A stretch of 64,000 nt of DNA from Malaya genurostris (taxonomy: Eukaryota; Arthropoda; Insecta; Diptera; Culicidae), in contig NC_080570.1 of assembly GCF_030247185.1 (NCBI RefSeq), positions 150,692,641 to 150,756,640 of the forward strand. Reading direction: 5' to 3'. The translations under genes and the position numbers were made by a program. This document shows, piece by piece, positions 11,381 to 23,209 of the stretch. The notes beneath the pieces are model-generated. The model was given only the letters and a program-made list of their open reading frames with translations. It was not told the DNA's origin and did not search any database. Every line of letters starts with the position of its first letter. Positions within the stretch are counted from its first letter, which is position 1.

Positions 11381-12657
11381 TTTTTTTTTCATAAATACGT
11401 TTATTTCTTAAGGCAGTTTACATAAGTTTTTCTTCGCCGTAGCATCACTTTTACATAATATTCTTATCCTAATTTAATTCTAACATAGTCACAACGTTTT
11501 GCATTTATTAAAACATATTCTCTTATTACTTAAATATCATCTTAGGTAACTCGTCATTAATTATGAAATCTACTCGGAAATATTATTTGAACCAAACGAT
11601 TAACTTCTATAAATTATAAAATAAGCTGTTATTTTCAGACATTTTGTTAATAATTTCATAAACTGTTTCGAGTTTGTTTGTATCATTACATTATTTTTAT
11701 TCTAATTTAGCTATTGGTTGAACTCATGGACGCAGCTGGGATCAGAACTAAGTCTTGAAAGGGGCCTTTATTAAATTGAAACTCCAGTTTTCTTTATGAA
11801 ATGATAAATAAGTTTCATGTATGAAAGGTCACGACAAGCAAGAATGTCTCGAACTGGGACATTGGATAGTCTACCTTGGGTACGCAAAGAATTTATTAGT
11901 TGAGATCTGACATCACGATACTCCACGCATGTCCAAACGACATGATCAATATCCCGATAACCTTCTCCGCAAGCACAATGATTAGTCTCGGAGAGCCCAA
12001 TTCGAAGGAGATGTGCATCTAACGTGTAGTGATTGGACATGAGTCTGGACATCACACGAATGAAATCCCTACTCACATCCAGTCCCCTGAACCATACCTT
12101 TGTCGATATTTTCGGAATAATTGAGTGCATCCACCGACCCAGATCATCTTTATCCCAAGAAGCTTGCCAGCTGGCAAGTGTTCTTTGGCGAGACGAGCTA
12201 TAGAATTCGTTGAAAGCAATTGGTCTCTCATAAATTTCACCCTCAATAGCACCACGTTTGGCTAAAATATCGGCTCTTTCATTGCCAGGAATGGAGCAAT
12301 GAGCCGGGACCCAGACTATAGTGATTAGATAATTATTGTTCAATATGTCGTTCAGGCACTGTTTTATTTTGCCCAGGAAAAACGGTTCAGTCTTGCCAGT
12401 CATGTTTGAGCGAATGGCTTCAATTGCACTCAGACTATCTGTGAAGAGGAAATAATGGTTTGGAATTAATGTGACGATTACACTCAAACTATAATGAACT
12501 GCTGCTAGCTCTGCTATATAAACAGATGCAGGTTCTTGAAGCCTAAATGAGGCCGAAACATTATTGTTGAACATACCAAACCCTGTCGCTTCTTCAATTC
12601 GCGATCCGTCCGTGTAAAACATTTTCTCAGAGTCAATATGCCTGAACTTACTTGAAA
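11381..12657 (-). mobile_element. 5'-truncated non-LTR retrotransposon with 12-bp target duplication
   Basis: A + strand T-run at 11381-11389 marks the poly(A) tail of a minus-strand element. The target duplication AGATCTCAGAGA is present at 11369-11380 and 12658-12669. The uninterrupted site exists in the sister repeat at about 14529-14540, which proves insertion. The 1277-bp element keeps only the end of its second reading frame (RNase H and C-terminal region) and about 390 bp of 3' untranslated sequence. Severe 5' truncation is typical of target-primed reverse transcription. Confidence 0.9.
11771..12657 (-). CDS. RNase H and C-terminal part of a non-LTR ORF2 (partial)
   Basis: An intact open frame of about 295 residues, the last part of a retrotransposon polyprotein that is normally over 1000 residues. 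The RNase H active-site residues are all visible: FYTDGS, AELAAV, FTDSLSA and the final Asp in NERAD after VWVPAHCSIPG. Downstream is a Cys/His cluster (HCACGEGYRDIDHVVWTC), as found at the C-terminus of I/Jockey-clade elements. It lacks endonuclease and reverse transcriptase, so it cannot move alone. The open frame extends to an ATG at 12691, but those extra codons come from the flanking repeat on the far side of the insertion point. The frame has no disabling lesion, which suggests a recent insertion. Confidence 0.85.
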
Positions 12658-14346
12658 AGATCTCAGAGATGGCTGGACCGATTTTGATCAAACTAGTCGC
12701 AAATGAAAGGTCTCCCCGTCACCCAAAACGCTATTGAATGGTTTTGAGATCGGATGTTTACTTTTTGAGTTATTCGAAGTTTTATGTCAAAATTTTCAGT
12801 TTTTTGACAGTATCTGTCACAATTGACCTTGAAAACAGAATATGTTTTCAGACTTAGATTCCGCACGATAATACCTATTCAACAAGCCATAGATTGTTAA
12901 AATCCGTCCATTTTTAACGGAGATATCGAAATTTTTGTGTAAACGACTTTTCCCCTTATTCCAGCAGAAGGAGTTTTGAGCGCTGTATGACAAAGCAATG
13001 CTTGGGAGCAACGGAAAACACGATTTTTTATTCTGTTACATACAATTGTTTCTAAGTACCAAAAAGACTGTGTACAGCATCCTTTTTCATGACAATTTGC
13101 CTCGGACCGATTTTAGCACGGCTTGTTTTTAGCAACATAATCGTTCGAATATGACATATATAAACCAGATGATGGCAGATGTTTTTTTAATTATACTGTT
13201 TTAAACTACTTACTTAAATGCTGGAAGAACATAACATCCATATACCATTCGAATCAGTTCGTCGAGATCAGCAAATGCGTGTGTGACAAATAATTTCACT
13301 CAATTTTCTCGGAAAATTTCTTTTCTACAAATTCAGATTCATACGAAAATTCGTATGCTCCCAAACAAAGTTCCTGAATTATGTTTGGTTCCGACCTCTG
13401 GTTCCGGAACTACAGGATGATATGTGAAACGAAATCAAAATTGTGTAACTCATTCTTCTTGTAGATGGCTGAACCGATCTAAGATTCAAATGAAATCTAA
13501 GAATCATCTAAGATGCAAATGAAAAGTTTCAAGATTCTTTAAAACATCTTGCTCTTCAGTCAGATCCGACTTTTGGTTTAGAAAATGCAGGGTGATTAGT
13601 ATAAAGATGTCCATTTCACATAAATTAATCAGGTTTATCGGGTTAGCAGATTTGGATAGTCGATAAAAAAAATTAACTTTTTTCTGTTTTAGTGATATTC
13701 AGTTGTCGATTCAGAAGGCACCTAAAAATTTAATTCGTGCTATGATTTCTCAAAGATGTCTTCACTGATTTTCAAATATTTTGAAACAAATGTAAACTAT
13801 ACAGCTACTCAGGTGAATTTATCTGACTTCGGCCATACCGAATTTAGAATTCCGGTTCCAGTATAAAATCGTTTCTCAAAAAAGCCTGATCAAATTTCAG
13901 AAACAAAAATTCAAATTGAATTGAGCTTATATACAAAATTAATTAGTTTTATACATACATACAAAAATTAATGAATTTTATCCAATTAAGCTTCAAAGTT
14001 GTACTCAAAACTGTTGTAATTTATTCGTCATATGGCCATACGGATCGGTTTGGGTTATGCTGGTTCCTCAATACCGGCTCTGGAAGTACCTTAAATTACC
14101 GTAAACTCTAAAGTGGAACTTACATATCATGGCATGTTTAATCGATTATCACACTTCTAGATTTAAATTCGATTGTATTTGCAGTTTCGACATTACAGAG
14201 TAATGAGTGATTACAATCTCAAATTGTCGCTTAAAACGACGGTCATTAAAATAATGTAATGAAAACTTAAACACCGAAGAATATTCATGCAAAAACACAT
14301 GCGGATTGATAAAAAAAGGTATCATCTCACTGCTAGGTGGATTAAT

Positions 14347-16223
14347 CACGTTTTTTATATATATAAAAAATAGGTATAGAATTCGCTCAAACTTTCGAAA
14401 AATTTTCCGAGGCCCGGAGGGCCGAATGTCATATACCAATCGATTCAGCTCGACGAACTGAGCAAATGTCTGTGTGTGTGTGTGTATGTGTGTGTGTCTG
14501 TATGTGTGTTGTCAACTAAGAGGTCGAGATCTCAGAGATGGCTGGATCGATTTTGATCAAACTAGTCGCAAATGAAAGGTCTCCCCGTCACACAGAACGC
14601 TATTGAATGGTTTTGAGATCGGATGTTTACTTTTTGAGTTATACGAAGTTTTATGTCAAAATTTTCAGTTTTTTGACAGTATCTGTCACATTTGACCTTG
14701 AAAACAGAATATGTTTACAGACTTAGATTTCGCTCGGTAATACCTATCCAACAAGCCATAGATTGTTAAAATCCGTCCATTTTTAACGGAGATATCGATA
14801 TTTTTGTGTAAGCCTCATTCCAGTAGAAGGAATTTTGAGCGCTGTATGAAAAGGCAATGCTTGGGAGCAACATGAAACACGATTTTTTATACTGTTACAT
14901 ATAATTGTTTCTAAGTACCAAAAAGACTGTGTACAGCATCCTTTTTTATGACAACTTGCCTCGGACCAATTTTAGCACGGTTCATTTTTGGCAACATAAT
15001 CTTTCGAATATGGCATATGTAAACCAGATGATACCAGCATTATCGAGTTGGAAGTAATTTCATAATTATATTGATTTAAACTATTTACAGCAATAAATGC
15101 TGGAAGAACATGGCTTCCATATACCATACGACTCAGTTCGTCGAGATCAGCAAGTGCGTGTGTGACAAATAATTTCACTCAATTTTCTCGGAGATGGTTA
15201 AACCGTTTTCTACAAACTCAGATTCATATGAAAAGTCGTATACTCCCAAACAAGGTTCCTGAAATACGTTTGGATCCGACTTCTGAGTGCGGAACCACAG
15301 GATGATATGTGAAACGAAATAAAAATAATGCAATTAATTTTTCTCGTAGATGGCTGAACCGATCTAAGATTCAAATGAAATCTAAGAATCATCTATGATT
15401 TAAATGAGAGGTCTTAAAATCCTATAAAACCTCTTACTTTTTAGTCAGATCCGACTTTTGGTTTAGAAAATGCAGGGTGATTAGTATAAAGATGTCCATT
15501 TCACATAAATTAATCAGGTTTATCGGGTTTGCAGATTTGGATAGTCGATTACCAAATGAATTTATTTTAGTTTAAGCAGTATTCGTTTTTGGAGTCGGAA
15601 TGTACCCCCAAATTTTAATTCGCACTACAATTTCTCAAAGATGTCTACACACTCCTGAGGTGAATTTCACTGATTTCGGATACGCCGATTTTAGAATTCC
15701 GGTTCAAGTATCGAATCGTTTCTCAAAGCTCAATCATTTTCTCAAAAAGGCCATATTGAACTTCAAAAACAAAAATTCAATAAAAAGATCCCATGCAAAA
15801 TTGGTGAATTTAATCCGATTCTGGAATTACAGGATGGTGAGTTTTTAAAACTCATACCGATATAGAAGATGTAAATTGTTTGGCGTATTAATTTATTGCC
15901 ATACGAATCATTTTGGGTTATGCTAGTTCCTGAATATCGGCTCTGGAAGTATTATAGATAATGACGAAAAAATCTAAAGTGGAACTTACTTCGACATCTC
16001 ATGGAATGTTCAATCGATTGTCACACGCTAAGATTGAAATTCGATATGTTTTGCAGTTTCGGCATTACAGGGTAATGAGTGATTAAAATTTCAGTTTGCC
16101 GTTTAAAACGACGATAATTAAAATAATGTCATGAGAACTAAAACACCTAAGAATATCCATGCAAAAACACATGCGTATTGATAAAAAAAAAGGTATCATC
16201 TCACTGCTAGGTGGATTAATCAC
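14347..16223. repeat. Second copy of the 1.87 kb tandem unit
   Basis: Matches the first copy throughout, from the 'tatatatataaaaaatagg' block at about 14356 to 'ctcactgctaggtggattaa' near 16200-16220. It carries the same internal phrases ('gagatggctgga', 'aatgaaaggtctccccgtca', 'gtgtacagcatcc', 'cagggtgattagtataaag'). It lacks the retrotransposon and so shows the empty site. By eye divergence from copy one is low in the first half and higher towards the end. Non-coding. Confidence 0.75.
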
Positions 16224-16228
16224 GTTTT

Positions 16229-16666
16229 ATTTCGATATAACAGCTCCAAACACTGCTCAGAATCATCAATTCGTTGTTGTTTTTGATCGATTGTGAGCTC
16301 ACGCGGCACCCATTTTGCACAAAGCTTTCTCATATCCAAATATTCGTGAATAATATGTCCAACACGTTCCTTTGATATCTTTAGGGTGTCAGCTATCTCG
16401 ATCAACTTCACTTTACGGTCATTGAAAATCATTTTGTGGATTCTTTTCACGTTTTCATCGGTAACAGCCTCTTTTGGACGTCCACTGCGTTCATCGTCTT
16501 CGGTGCTCATATGACCAGTACGAAATTTTGCAAACCACTTACGAATTGTTGCTTCGCCCGGTGCAGAGTCTGGATAACACTCATCAAGCCATTTTTTGGT
16601 ATCGGCGGCACTTTTTTTCATCTAAAAGTAGTGTTTCATCAACACACGAAATTCCTTTTTTTCCAT
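16229..16666 (-). pseudogene. mariner transposase, N-terminal DNA-binding part
   Basis: The probable start codon is at 16666 (MEKKEFRVLMKHYF), followed by a premature TAG at 16622-16624, then an open stretch. That stretch has the helix-turn-helix region (GEATIRKWFAKFRTG), SGRPKEAVTDENVKRIHKM and WVPRELTIDQKQQR, the usual mariner linker motif. The frame ends at RNKT followed by TGA, where the inserted repeat begins. The C-terminal part resumes at 11173. The two parts add up to about 348 residues, the normal mariner length. At least two nonsense codons besides the insertion make it inactive. Confidence 0.85.
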
Positions 16667-16845
16667 TTTTTTTCACAATAACAAAAGTAGCTTCACTCAA
16701 AATGCAATATCTCACAAACTAATAATCAGACAACTGTCAAATTTATACACGTATCTTTTGAAGGTTGGTACTAACTGAAAATGGTATGGATTTAATTCTA
16801 GTGCCGCCCTCCATAGAAACGATACGAACTTTTCAGCCGATCTGT

Positions 16846-18800
16846 TATCTAGGTTTATTCGTAATACCCAGCCTACCCAATGTTAGACTGTATGGCTTAT
16901 GTCGTTTTCGCTAGAGAAAACTGAAACTGAATCAAGGTAGTTTCATCAAACAAAAACTTTTCACGAAACTGTGTTGGTTTCGCACTTAGCAACAGGGATT
17001 TGAGCAAACCTGATATAAAAACCAGGTTCGAAACTGACTTGATTTTCAGTTCAACAACGTTGACATTAGGTTCGAAACTAGCTTCAAACAAACGGTTTAA
17101 CAGCAGTTAGGGTGGAAACTGGGTTAGGTTTGGCATCAAGCGAAAACAACATTAGTGAAACCCGTACAAGTGGATGCAAAGTAAAACTTTTGTCTGCCTG
17201 TCTGTAAAAAGTGTAATTTTGAAGTATTGTTTAAACAATAAGTGGAATTATTTTTTAAAACATGTTTTTTAGGAACCTGACCTTAAAAATTGTGTACACT
17301 CTTTTGCCGAAACATTTATTTATGAGGAAGCAGTTGTCAAAGAGGGTGCCGCATTTACTCACGGTGGACCGAGAACGAAATCGAAAACCATGACGAAATT
17401 GCAGAAACTGAGCTTCGAACTGCTGCCGCCGCACCCGACATATTCACCGGATTGGGCCCCCAGTGACTACAAGCGACTATAGCCAAAAGGTTTTAATGTC
17501 ACGATGCTCAGTAAGCGAAACTGAATATTTCGTGAATGTGAACAACAACACCAGGCTGACAAATTGATAATACTATTCATAAATTATGTAAACTAGCAAT
17601 TTGTTTGAACTGTTTATGCACTGATGAGTCGAAGATCATCTATGAGCATCATCTATGATTGTATGATTCGGCCAACTACCACAAATAATCAAATATTACC
17701 AAACACTTCCGATTCATCTTTCGACCAACCGTGTACCGAGCAATTAGGATAAAATAGCGTTGCTGAATAGCGGCTTAAATGTCGCTATAAATTTCATACA
17801 TTATTCAACCCGAACCCGAGCCGGAGTGCGTGACCTCAATCATCTGGTTATCAAACAACACTCCAACGCTACGGTGCCGTGTCCTGTCCTGTCCTGGCTA
17901 ACCTCTCAACCAAAACTATCGTCGGTTTGTCGGTTATTAATTAGGTATTAATTATTGATATCGTTCATCGGATACAATTTCTCTCCAAGCACTCCAGGCA
18001 CTGCGGGTGCAACAAGCTTTCATAATTGTGACGCCTTTTGTTTGCGATCAGTGGCTGGAAGGCGGAAAGGGAAGAATGGCACTCGGCTAATTTCTAGCAA
18101 AGGAAACAGAAACGCGCACAACTAAGCTTGCAACAAACTGAACGACCGACCGACCGACCGACCTACCTTTTCCATTTTGGTGAAAGGTAATTAAATTCCT
18201 GCATACCGGAATCGATATCTGTCGTCTGCCAATCTCAGAAGTCTTCACTGACTGACGGTTGCATTCAGAGCCGTTTTACAGTTTTAGCAATATTGTTTTC
18301 TCATCGTCGGTTCCAGGTCCGTTTTATCTTTCGGAAAGGTTCTGTTGTGGGATTGACACCTGCCTGTTAGGAGGCGAAAATTAAATATTTGGTTGAGCTC
18401 TAATGAAACACCCTGGTCTGGTCGGTCGGTTCAGGAAGGATGTGATGCTCACACGCAAATCGGATCGAATGTCTCGACAGGCTCGACAGGACTAATTACA
18501 ATCAAATTAAATATCAATATTACTGTACTTCACAGAGCAGTAACTGGAAGTATTGATTGTACTTCCAGCCGAGCGTTAAAATTAATTTGGAAAATGAATT
18601 ACTTTCGGACTGGTGAACATTGCATCTGTGTACTGTACGGAGATGTTACCTCCGAAGGACCTGTTTTGAAGCCATTCAAGCTTATGCAACTATCATTTAT
18701 GAATTGCTCTCACCAGTGTTGACAGTAAGTGAGAAGCAAATTATCTTGATGATCGGGTTACGATAAAACACATCTCGAACAACACCGTACATGTACACTA
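16846..18800. other. Gene-poor stretch with a mariner remnant
   Basis: Apart from the transposase fragment at 17360-17492 and the solo repeat end near 17608-17638, I see no gene. A short (ACCG)n-like run 'cgaccgaccgaccgaccg' lies near 18141-18160. The open frame at 18393-18722 has no recognisable domain. Confidence 0.4.
17360..17492 (+). pseudogene. mariner transposase fragment
   Basis: The + strand frame reads KTMTKLQKLSFELLPPHP followed by YSPDWAPSDY and a stop. This corresponds to the segment ending at the third catalytic Asp of mariner transposases (usually LLPHPPYSPDLAPSDY). The duplicated proline and the stop show decay. Only about 40 residues survive, and no terminal repeats were found. 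It is a different copy from the split mariner just upstream, on the opposite strand. Confidence 0.65.
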
Positions 18801-18809
18801 TGGTACCAA

Positions 18810-19010
18810 TAAAAAAAAATTTCTCTAGTTTCGTAAAACGGTAGTGCTGGAAAGTTTAGGCACAGCTAAAAAGTCCCTATGCAAAATTTTAACTAAATCG
18901 GCCCCGCGGTTTCAAAATTTCGAAATTTTTTATCATGAAAAATCACCAAAGGAAGGAGAAGAGGAGAAGGGGGGGTGGGTGGTGGTTATCTCATGCCATA
19001 TTTCTGCTTC
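18810..19010 (+). repeat. Second copy of the G-tract repeat
   Basis: Shares ordered motifs with 3215-3410: 'tttcgtaaa', 'ggaaagttta', 'atgcaaaattt', 'ctaaatcgg', 'tcatgaaaaatca' and a G-rich tract near 18971-18980. Non-coding. Confidence 0.5.
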
Positions 19011-19137
19011 AAAATTTCTGTCCGCAATTCAGATTCAGAATTTAATTTCGGAATTCAGGTTCAGAGTTCTGAAACTGAAGCTCTGGAACTTTAGACCGAA
19101 ATCTAAGAAATAACTCAGATTCAAAATATAGTTGTAT

Positions 19138-19758
19138 TTAATGGTGGTAATATAATTACACTTTCTTTTATTATGCTACAACGATTGATCTGAGTTGTTT
19201 GATGTCTTCACAATAGTTGCTCGGTGTAGTTTGAAGATTTTTTTAAACTTAAAAACCATGTTCCAAAACTCACTGTAAAGATACACAAAAAACTAACTTT
19301 TTTATTTGAAGAAATACAACTTTGAAATCTTCCACAATATTGTTGATAAACTCAAATACAATAACTTTGTCGAAGACATAAACTATCTGCCTCATATGGT
19401 TTAGAAGATATGGATGATTTCATTTAATACTATGAAAAAAACATTGATTCCAAGTTTTTCTTTTTCTTATTTTTACTATCGTCCATATCTTCTAAACCAT
19501 ATGAGGCAGATAGTTTATGTCTTCGACAAAGTTATTGTATTTGAGTTTATCAACAATATTGTGGAAGATTTCAAAGTTGTATTTCTTCAAATAAAAAAGT
19601 TAGTTTTTTGTGTATTTTTACAGTGAGTTTTGGAACATGGTTTTTAAGTTTAAAAAAATCTTCAAACTACACCGAGCAACTATTGTGAAGACATCAAACA
19701 ACTCAGATCAATCGTTGTAGCATAATAAAAGAAAGTAAAATTATATTACCACCATTAA
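19138..19758. mobile_element. Long foldback (hairpin) element with 277-bp arms
   Basis: The left arm (19138-19414) and right arm (19482-19758) are reverse complements of equal length with a 67-bp spacer. By eye only a handful of mismatches are visible, for example near 19154-19156 and at 19280. Both ends are TTAATGGTGG in inverted orientation, so TTAA could be the target duplication or part of the arm. There is no coding capacity. Any transcript crossing it would fold into a hairpin of about 277 bp. The open frames seen within it are incidental. Confidence 0.9.
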
Positions 19759-20225
19759 CAGCAGTGGTGCTAGATACATTAAGGAATGAGCCATCGTTCG
19801 GACCTTGTGTCGGTTTTTCTTTAATAACATTTTTTACAGATGTCGGATTATGTTACAGTCTTCGAAGGTTTTCTTCCTCATTAAATTTCCTACAAAAATT
19901 ACATGCCCGCTGATTTTTTGAGTATATAGGGTGACCCCCAGATGATTTTTTTGTTAAAAGTTAGTTTTCCCATACTAAATCCCATACAAACTTTGAACCG
20001 CGGGCGCGAAAATATAGTTTCTCCTATTGAGCTAAAATTTTGCATAATTTCTATGGGACCCAAAAGGAACACGAAAAGTTTGGTGGAGCTGAAATCAATA
20101 TTTTGTCCCACCCTAATGAGCATATTTCCGATAGTATGGAGTAAAAGTTACGATTGCTGCCTCAAATACAACAAGAAATATGTACGATTAAGTTCTACCC
20201 ATTCTTGCACAGCGTAAATTTTGAA
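19759..20225. other. Unassigned sequence
   Basis: No gene seen. Around 19925-20110 overlapping open frames exist on both strands, but neither shows a domain or codon bias. Confidence 0.35.
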
Positions 20226-20229
20226 AAGT

Positions 20230-23200
20230 AAGTAAGTATTTACGAAAAAAAATTCTGCATGACATTAGATTTCAACGTTTGTACAATTCAAAGACATTTG
20301 GTATTAATAAAACTGTAAAGTTTTCGATGTTTTTTTTTTAATTTTTCGAAATGACACCAGATCTTGACCAATTTCATCGAACATTTTGAGACTAACTAAT
20401 GACAAACTAGACCTAACCATCAAAAAGTAACAAGAAATCGTCTTCGATGGACACTTTTGTTGTTCTTTTAGTGATAGATAGAACTTGAATTTATCTACCT
20501 ACACAAACTGCTTGCCAAATAAAAAAATGTTTTAATGATTTCTGCTATTCTTACCTCTTAAACATTCTCTAGAATAGAAAATTTTGATAACGGCAACGAA
20601 AGGCTCATGCTTCACTTCGTTAGGTTATAGCATAATTTCCTGTGCAGAAAATATGTAGAACACCCGGGAATAGATTTGAAGTGATTTTTTCTGAAAGAAC
20701 GTGGGTTTTCAGTTTGGTACTAAGGTACTGCTTAGCGGTTTATATTACACTGCTAAGTCATTTTCATTGACTCAAAATAGATGGGGAAGACGAAAAATAA
20801 GTGTACATGAAATTTCCGAAATCGGTTTTTAATGCAAAAAGCCTTAGAATTGCATGAAACGGAGAGATTTAGTGTGATCTCGAAGAAAAAATTTTTTTTT
20901 AAATCTACTTTCTGAGACTTGTCTTAGAATTACATGAGACGTCGATATTTTGTTACCTTGAAAAATAGTTTTTTTTTTTTTGAAAAACCATCCCAGGCGA
21001 TTTTCAGAACAGAAAAAAAATTTTGATGCCGAATGCCACGAAACGTCAAGATTTTATGTTATCTTGAATTTTTTTTAATCGACCAGGATTTTAAGATTTC
21101 CAAAATTCAATTGCCAAATGCCTTAGAATATTGTCTAAAACGTGGAGATCTAGTGTCATTTCGTTTTATTGTTTTGAAAATATTCGAATCTCTAGGACTT
21201 ACAGAAATTTTGAGATTTTCGAAATCGAAAATTTTTCTTCAATGCCAAATGTCTTAGAATCATATGAATGTCAAGATTTTGTGTTAACTTATTTTTTTTT
21301 TAAATCGACGAATTTTGAGAATACAGAATCAAAAACATTTTTTTTGATGCCGAGACTAACTAATATAAAAGAAACCATACCTAGCCATCAAAAAGTAACA
21401 ACAAACCGTCTTCAACGGCAATGATTGTTGTTCGTTTAGTGGTAGATAGAACTTGAATTTATCTACCTACACAAAGTGCTTGCCAAATAAAAAAAAAATA
21501 TTAATAATTTTTGCTACTTTTTACCTCTTAAACATTCTCTGGAATGGAAAAATGTGGGCAACGAAAGACTCATGCTTCCATTCGTTAGAATATAACATAA
21601 TTTCCTGTGTAAAAACATGTAAAACATCCGGGAATAGATGCGATGTAATTTCTACTGCAGAAAGGTGGATTTTCCGTTCGGTACTGCTCTGCGTTTTATG
21701 TTGGACTGCTAAGTTATTTTTATTGACTCAAAGATAGATAGGGGATGATAAAATTTTATATTAAATTTCCGAAATTGAAATATTTTTTTTATGCCAAAAA
21801 TCTTACAATTTCATGAAACGTCGAGATTTAGTGTCATCTTGAAAAAAAAAATATTTTTAGTTTAGGACTTATCTTAAAATGGCAAGAGACATCGATTTTT
21901 GGTTATCTTGATTTTTTTTTAATGGACTCGGGTTTTGACATTTCAAACAATGGAATATATTTCAGAAAAATCGATTAGGATTTTGAGATTTCCAAAATCG
22001 AAAAAAATTGTCAATACCAAATGCCTTCGAATATTGTCTGAAACGTCGAGATCTAGTGTCATCTCGAAAGTATTTTTTTTATTCGACTTTCTGGGACCTA
22101 TAAAAATGTTGAGATTTCTGAAATCGATTTTTTTGTTGTTGACGAATGTCTTAGAATTACTTGAAACGTCAATATTATGTGTTATCTCAAAAAAAAAATT
22201 CATCGACTGGGGTTTTAAGATTTCCAGTCGAAAATTTTTTTTTGATTCTAAATGCCTTAGAATTAAATGAAACGTTTAGATTTTGTGTTATCTCGAATTT
22301 TTTTCTTGAAAAATTGACTAAGATTTTGAGATTTCAAAAATCGAAAAAAAAAATTTGATACCAAATGCCTTAGAATATTATCTGAAACGTCGAGATCTAG
22401 TATCATTTTGATTTCTTGAAAAAAGTCGACTCTATGGGGCATAAAATTTTTGAGATTTCCGAAAACGAAAATTATTTTTTGATAACAAAAAAAAATGTTT
22501 CGGAAGATCGACGGATTTTGAGATTCCAAAATTTAAAAAAAAAATTAATGTCAAATGCCTCAAAATTCAAATATTTTTTGATACCAAATGTTTTAGAATT
22601 ACTTAAAATGTCAAGATTTTGTGTTATCTCGAAATATTTCTTTTTTAAATCGGTTGGAATTTTAAGATTTGCAAAATCGGAAAAAAAATTCGATGCCAAT
22701 ACTGTCTAAAATACTGTCTAATGTCATATTGATTTTTTTGTATCCGACTCTATGAGACCTACAAAAATTTTGAGATTCCCGAAATCTGAATTTATTGTTT
22801 GATGCCAAATGTCTTAGAATCAAGATTTGTGTTAATCCAGAAAAAAAATTTTTTTGATCGACGGACCTTGAGATATTAAAATCTAAAAAAAAAATTTGAT
22901 GCCGAATGTCTGAAACGTCGAGATCTAGTGTAATTTCGAATTTTTTTGTGAAACAAAACTCGACTCTATGGGACTTGTAAAGATATTGAGATTTCCGAAA
23001 TTGAAAATTTTTTTTTGTCGTCGAATGTCTAGAATTGCATAAAATTTTTTCTTGATAAAACCAGATCTTCACTTTTTATGAAATTCCAAGACATTCGACA
23101 TAAATCTTTTTTTTTCCGATTTCAGTAATCTCAAATTTGTTTCTATGTCTCCGAGTTGAGATTTTTCAAAAACAAAATCTAAGACAATTGGCATGATGAG
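20230..23200. repeat. AT-rich degenerate satellite with interleaved 0.4 kb duplicated blocks
   Basis: Some 20 or more monomers of about 100-125 bp carry 'gatgccaaatg(t/c)cttagaat', 'gaaacgtcgagat' and poly-A/T runs. Two monomer types alternate in places: 'gagatctagtgtcatctcg' and 'aagattttgtgttatctcg'. Monomers at 20230-20400 and 23040-23200 are in reverse orientation. A non-satellite block (20388-20790) is repeated at 21350-21745, an offset of about 960 bp, so a larger segment was duplicated. Short open frames on both strands are by-products of composition. Confidence 0.75.
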
Positions 23201-23209
23201 TCTAAGACG

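Larger units (their letters stand above)
11174..14346. repeat. First copy of a 1.87 kb tandem repeat unit, carrying a nested retrotransposon
   Basis: The unit begins near a 'tatatatataaaaaatagg' block (11190) and ends with 'ctcactgctaggtggattaa' near 14327. Next to it lies the second copy. Excluding the retrotransposon and duplicated target (about 1.29 kb), its length is about 1.88 kb, the same as copy two. It contains two internal copies of a module (near 11258 and 13234) reading 'ataccaatcgattcagctcg', each near a GT-rich or 'gcgtgtgtgac' stretch. No coding capacity was recognised. Sequences of this style are common in mosquito genomes, but I cannot name the family. Confidence 0.7.
10497..16845 (-). 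mobile_element. irritans-like mariner, split by a 5 kb insertion
   Basis: The 29-bp terminal inverted repeats at 10497-10525 and 16817-16845 differ at one position. They begin ACAG(T/A)TCGGCTGAAAAGTT, close to the ACAGGTTGGCTGATAAGTC style of irritans-subfamily mariners, and each is flanked by TA. Without the insert at about 11174-16229 the element would be near 1.3 kb, the normal mariner size. The transposase runs right to left and is cut between the two ORF parts listed separately. The interruption is flanked by GTTTTA on both sides. Confidence 0.85.

Noticed and set aside
19414..19626. 70-codon open frame in the foldback
   Set aside because: It lies in loop and right arm; the arm symmetry explains the sequence fully.
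21935..23072. Overlapping Phe/Lys/Ile-rich open frames on both strands
   Set aside because: Caused by poly-A/T runs of the satellite; symmetric on both strands.
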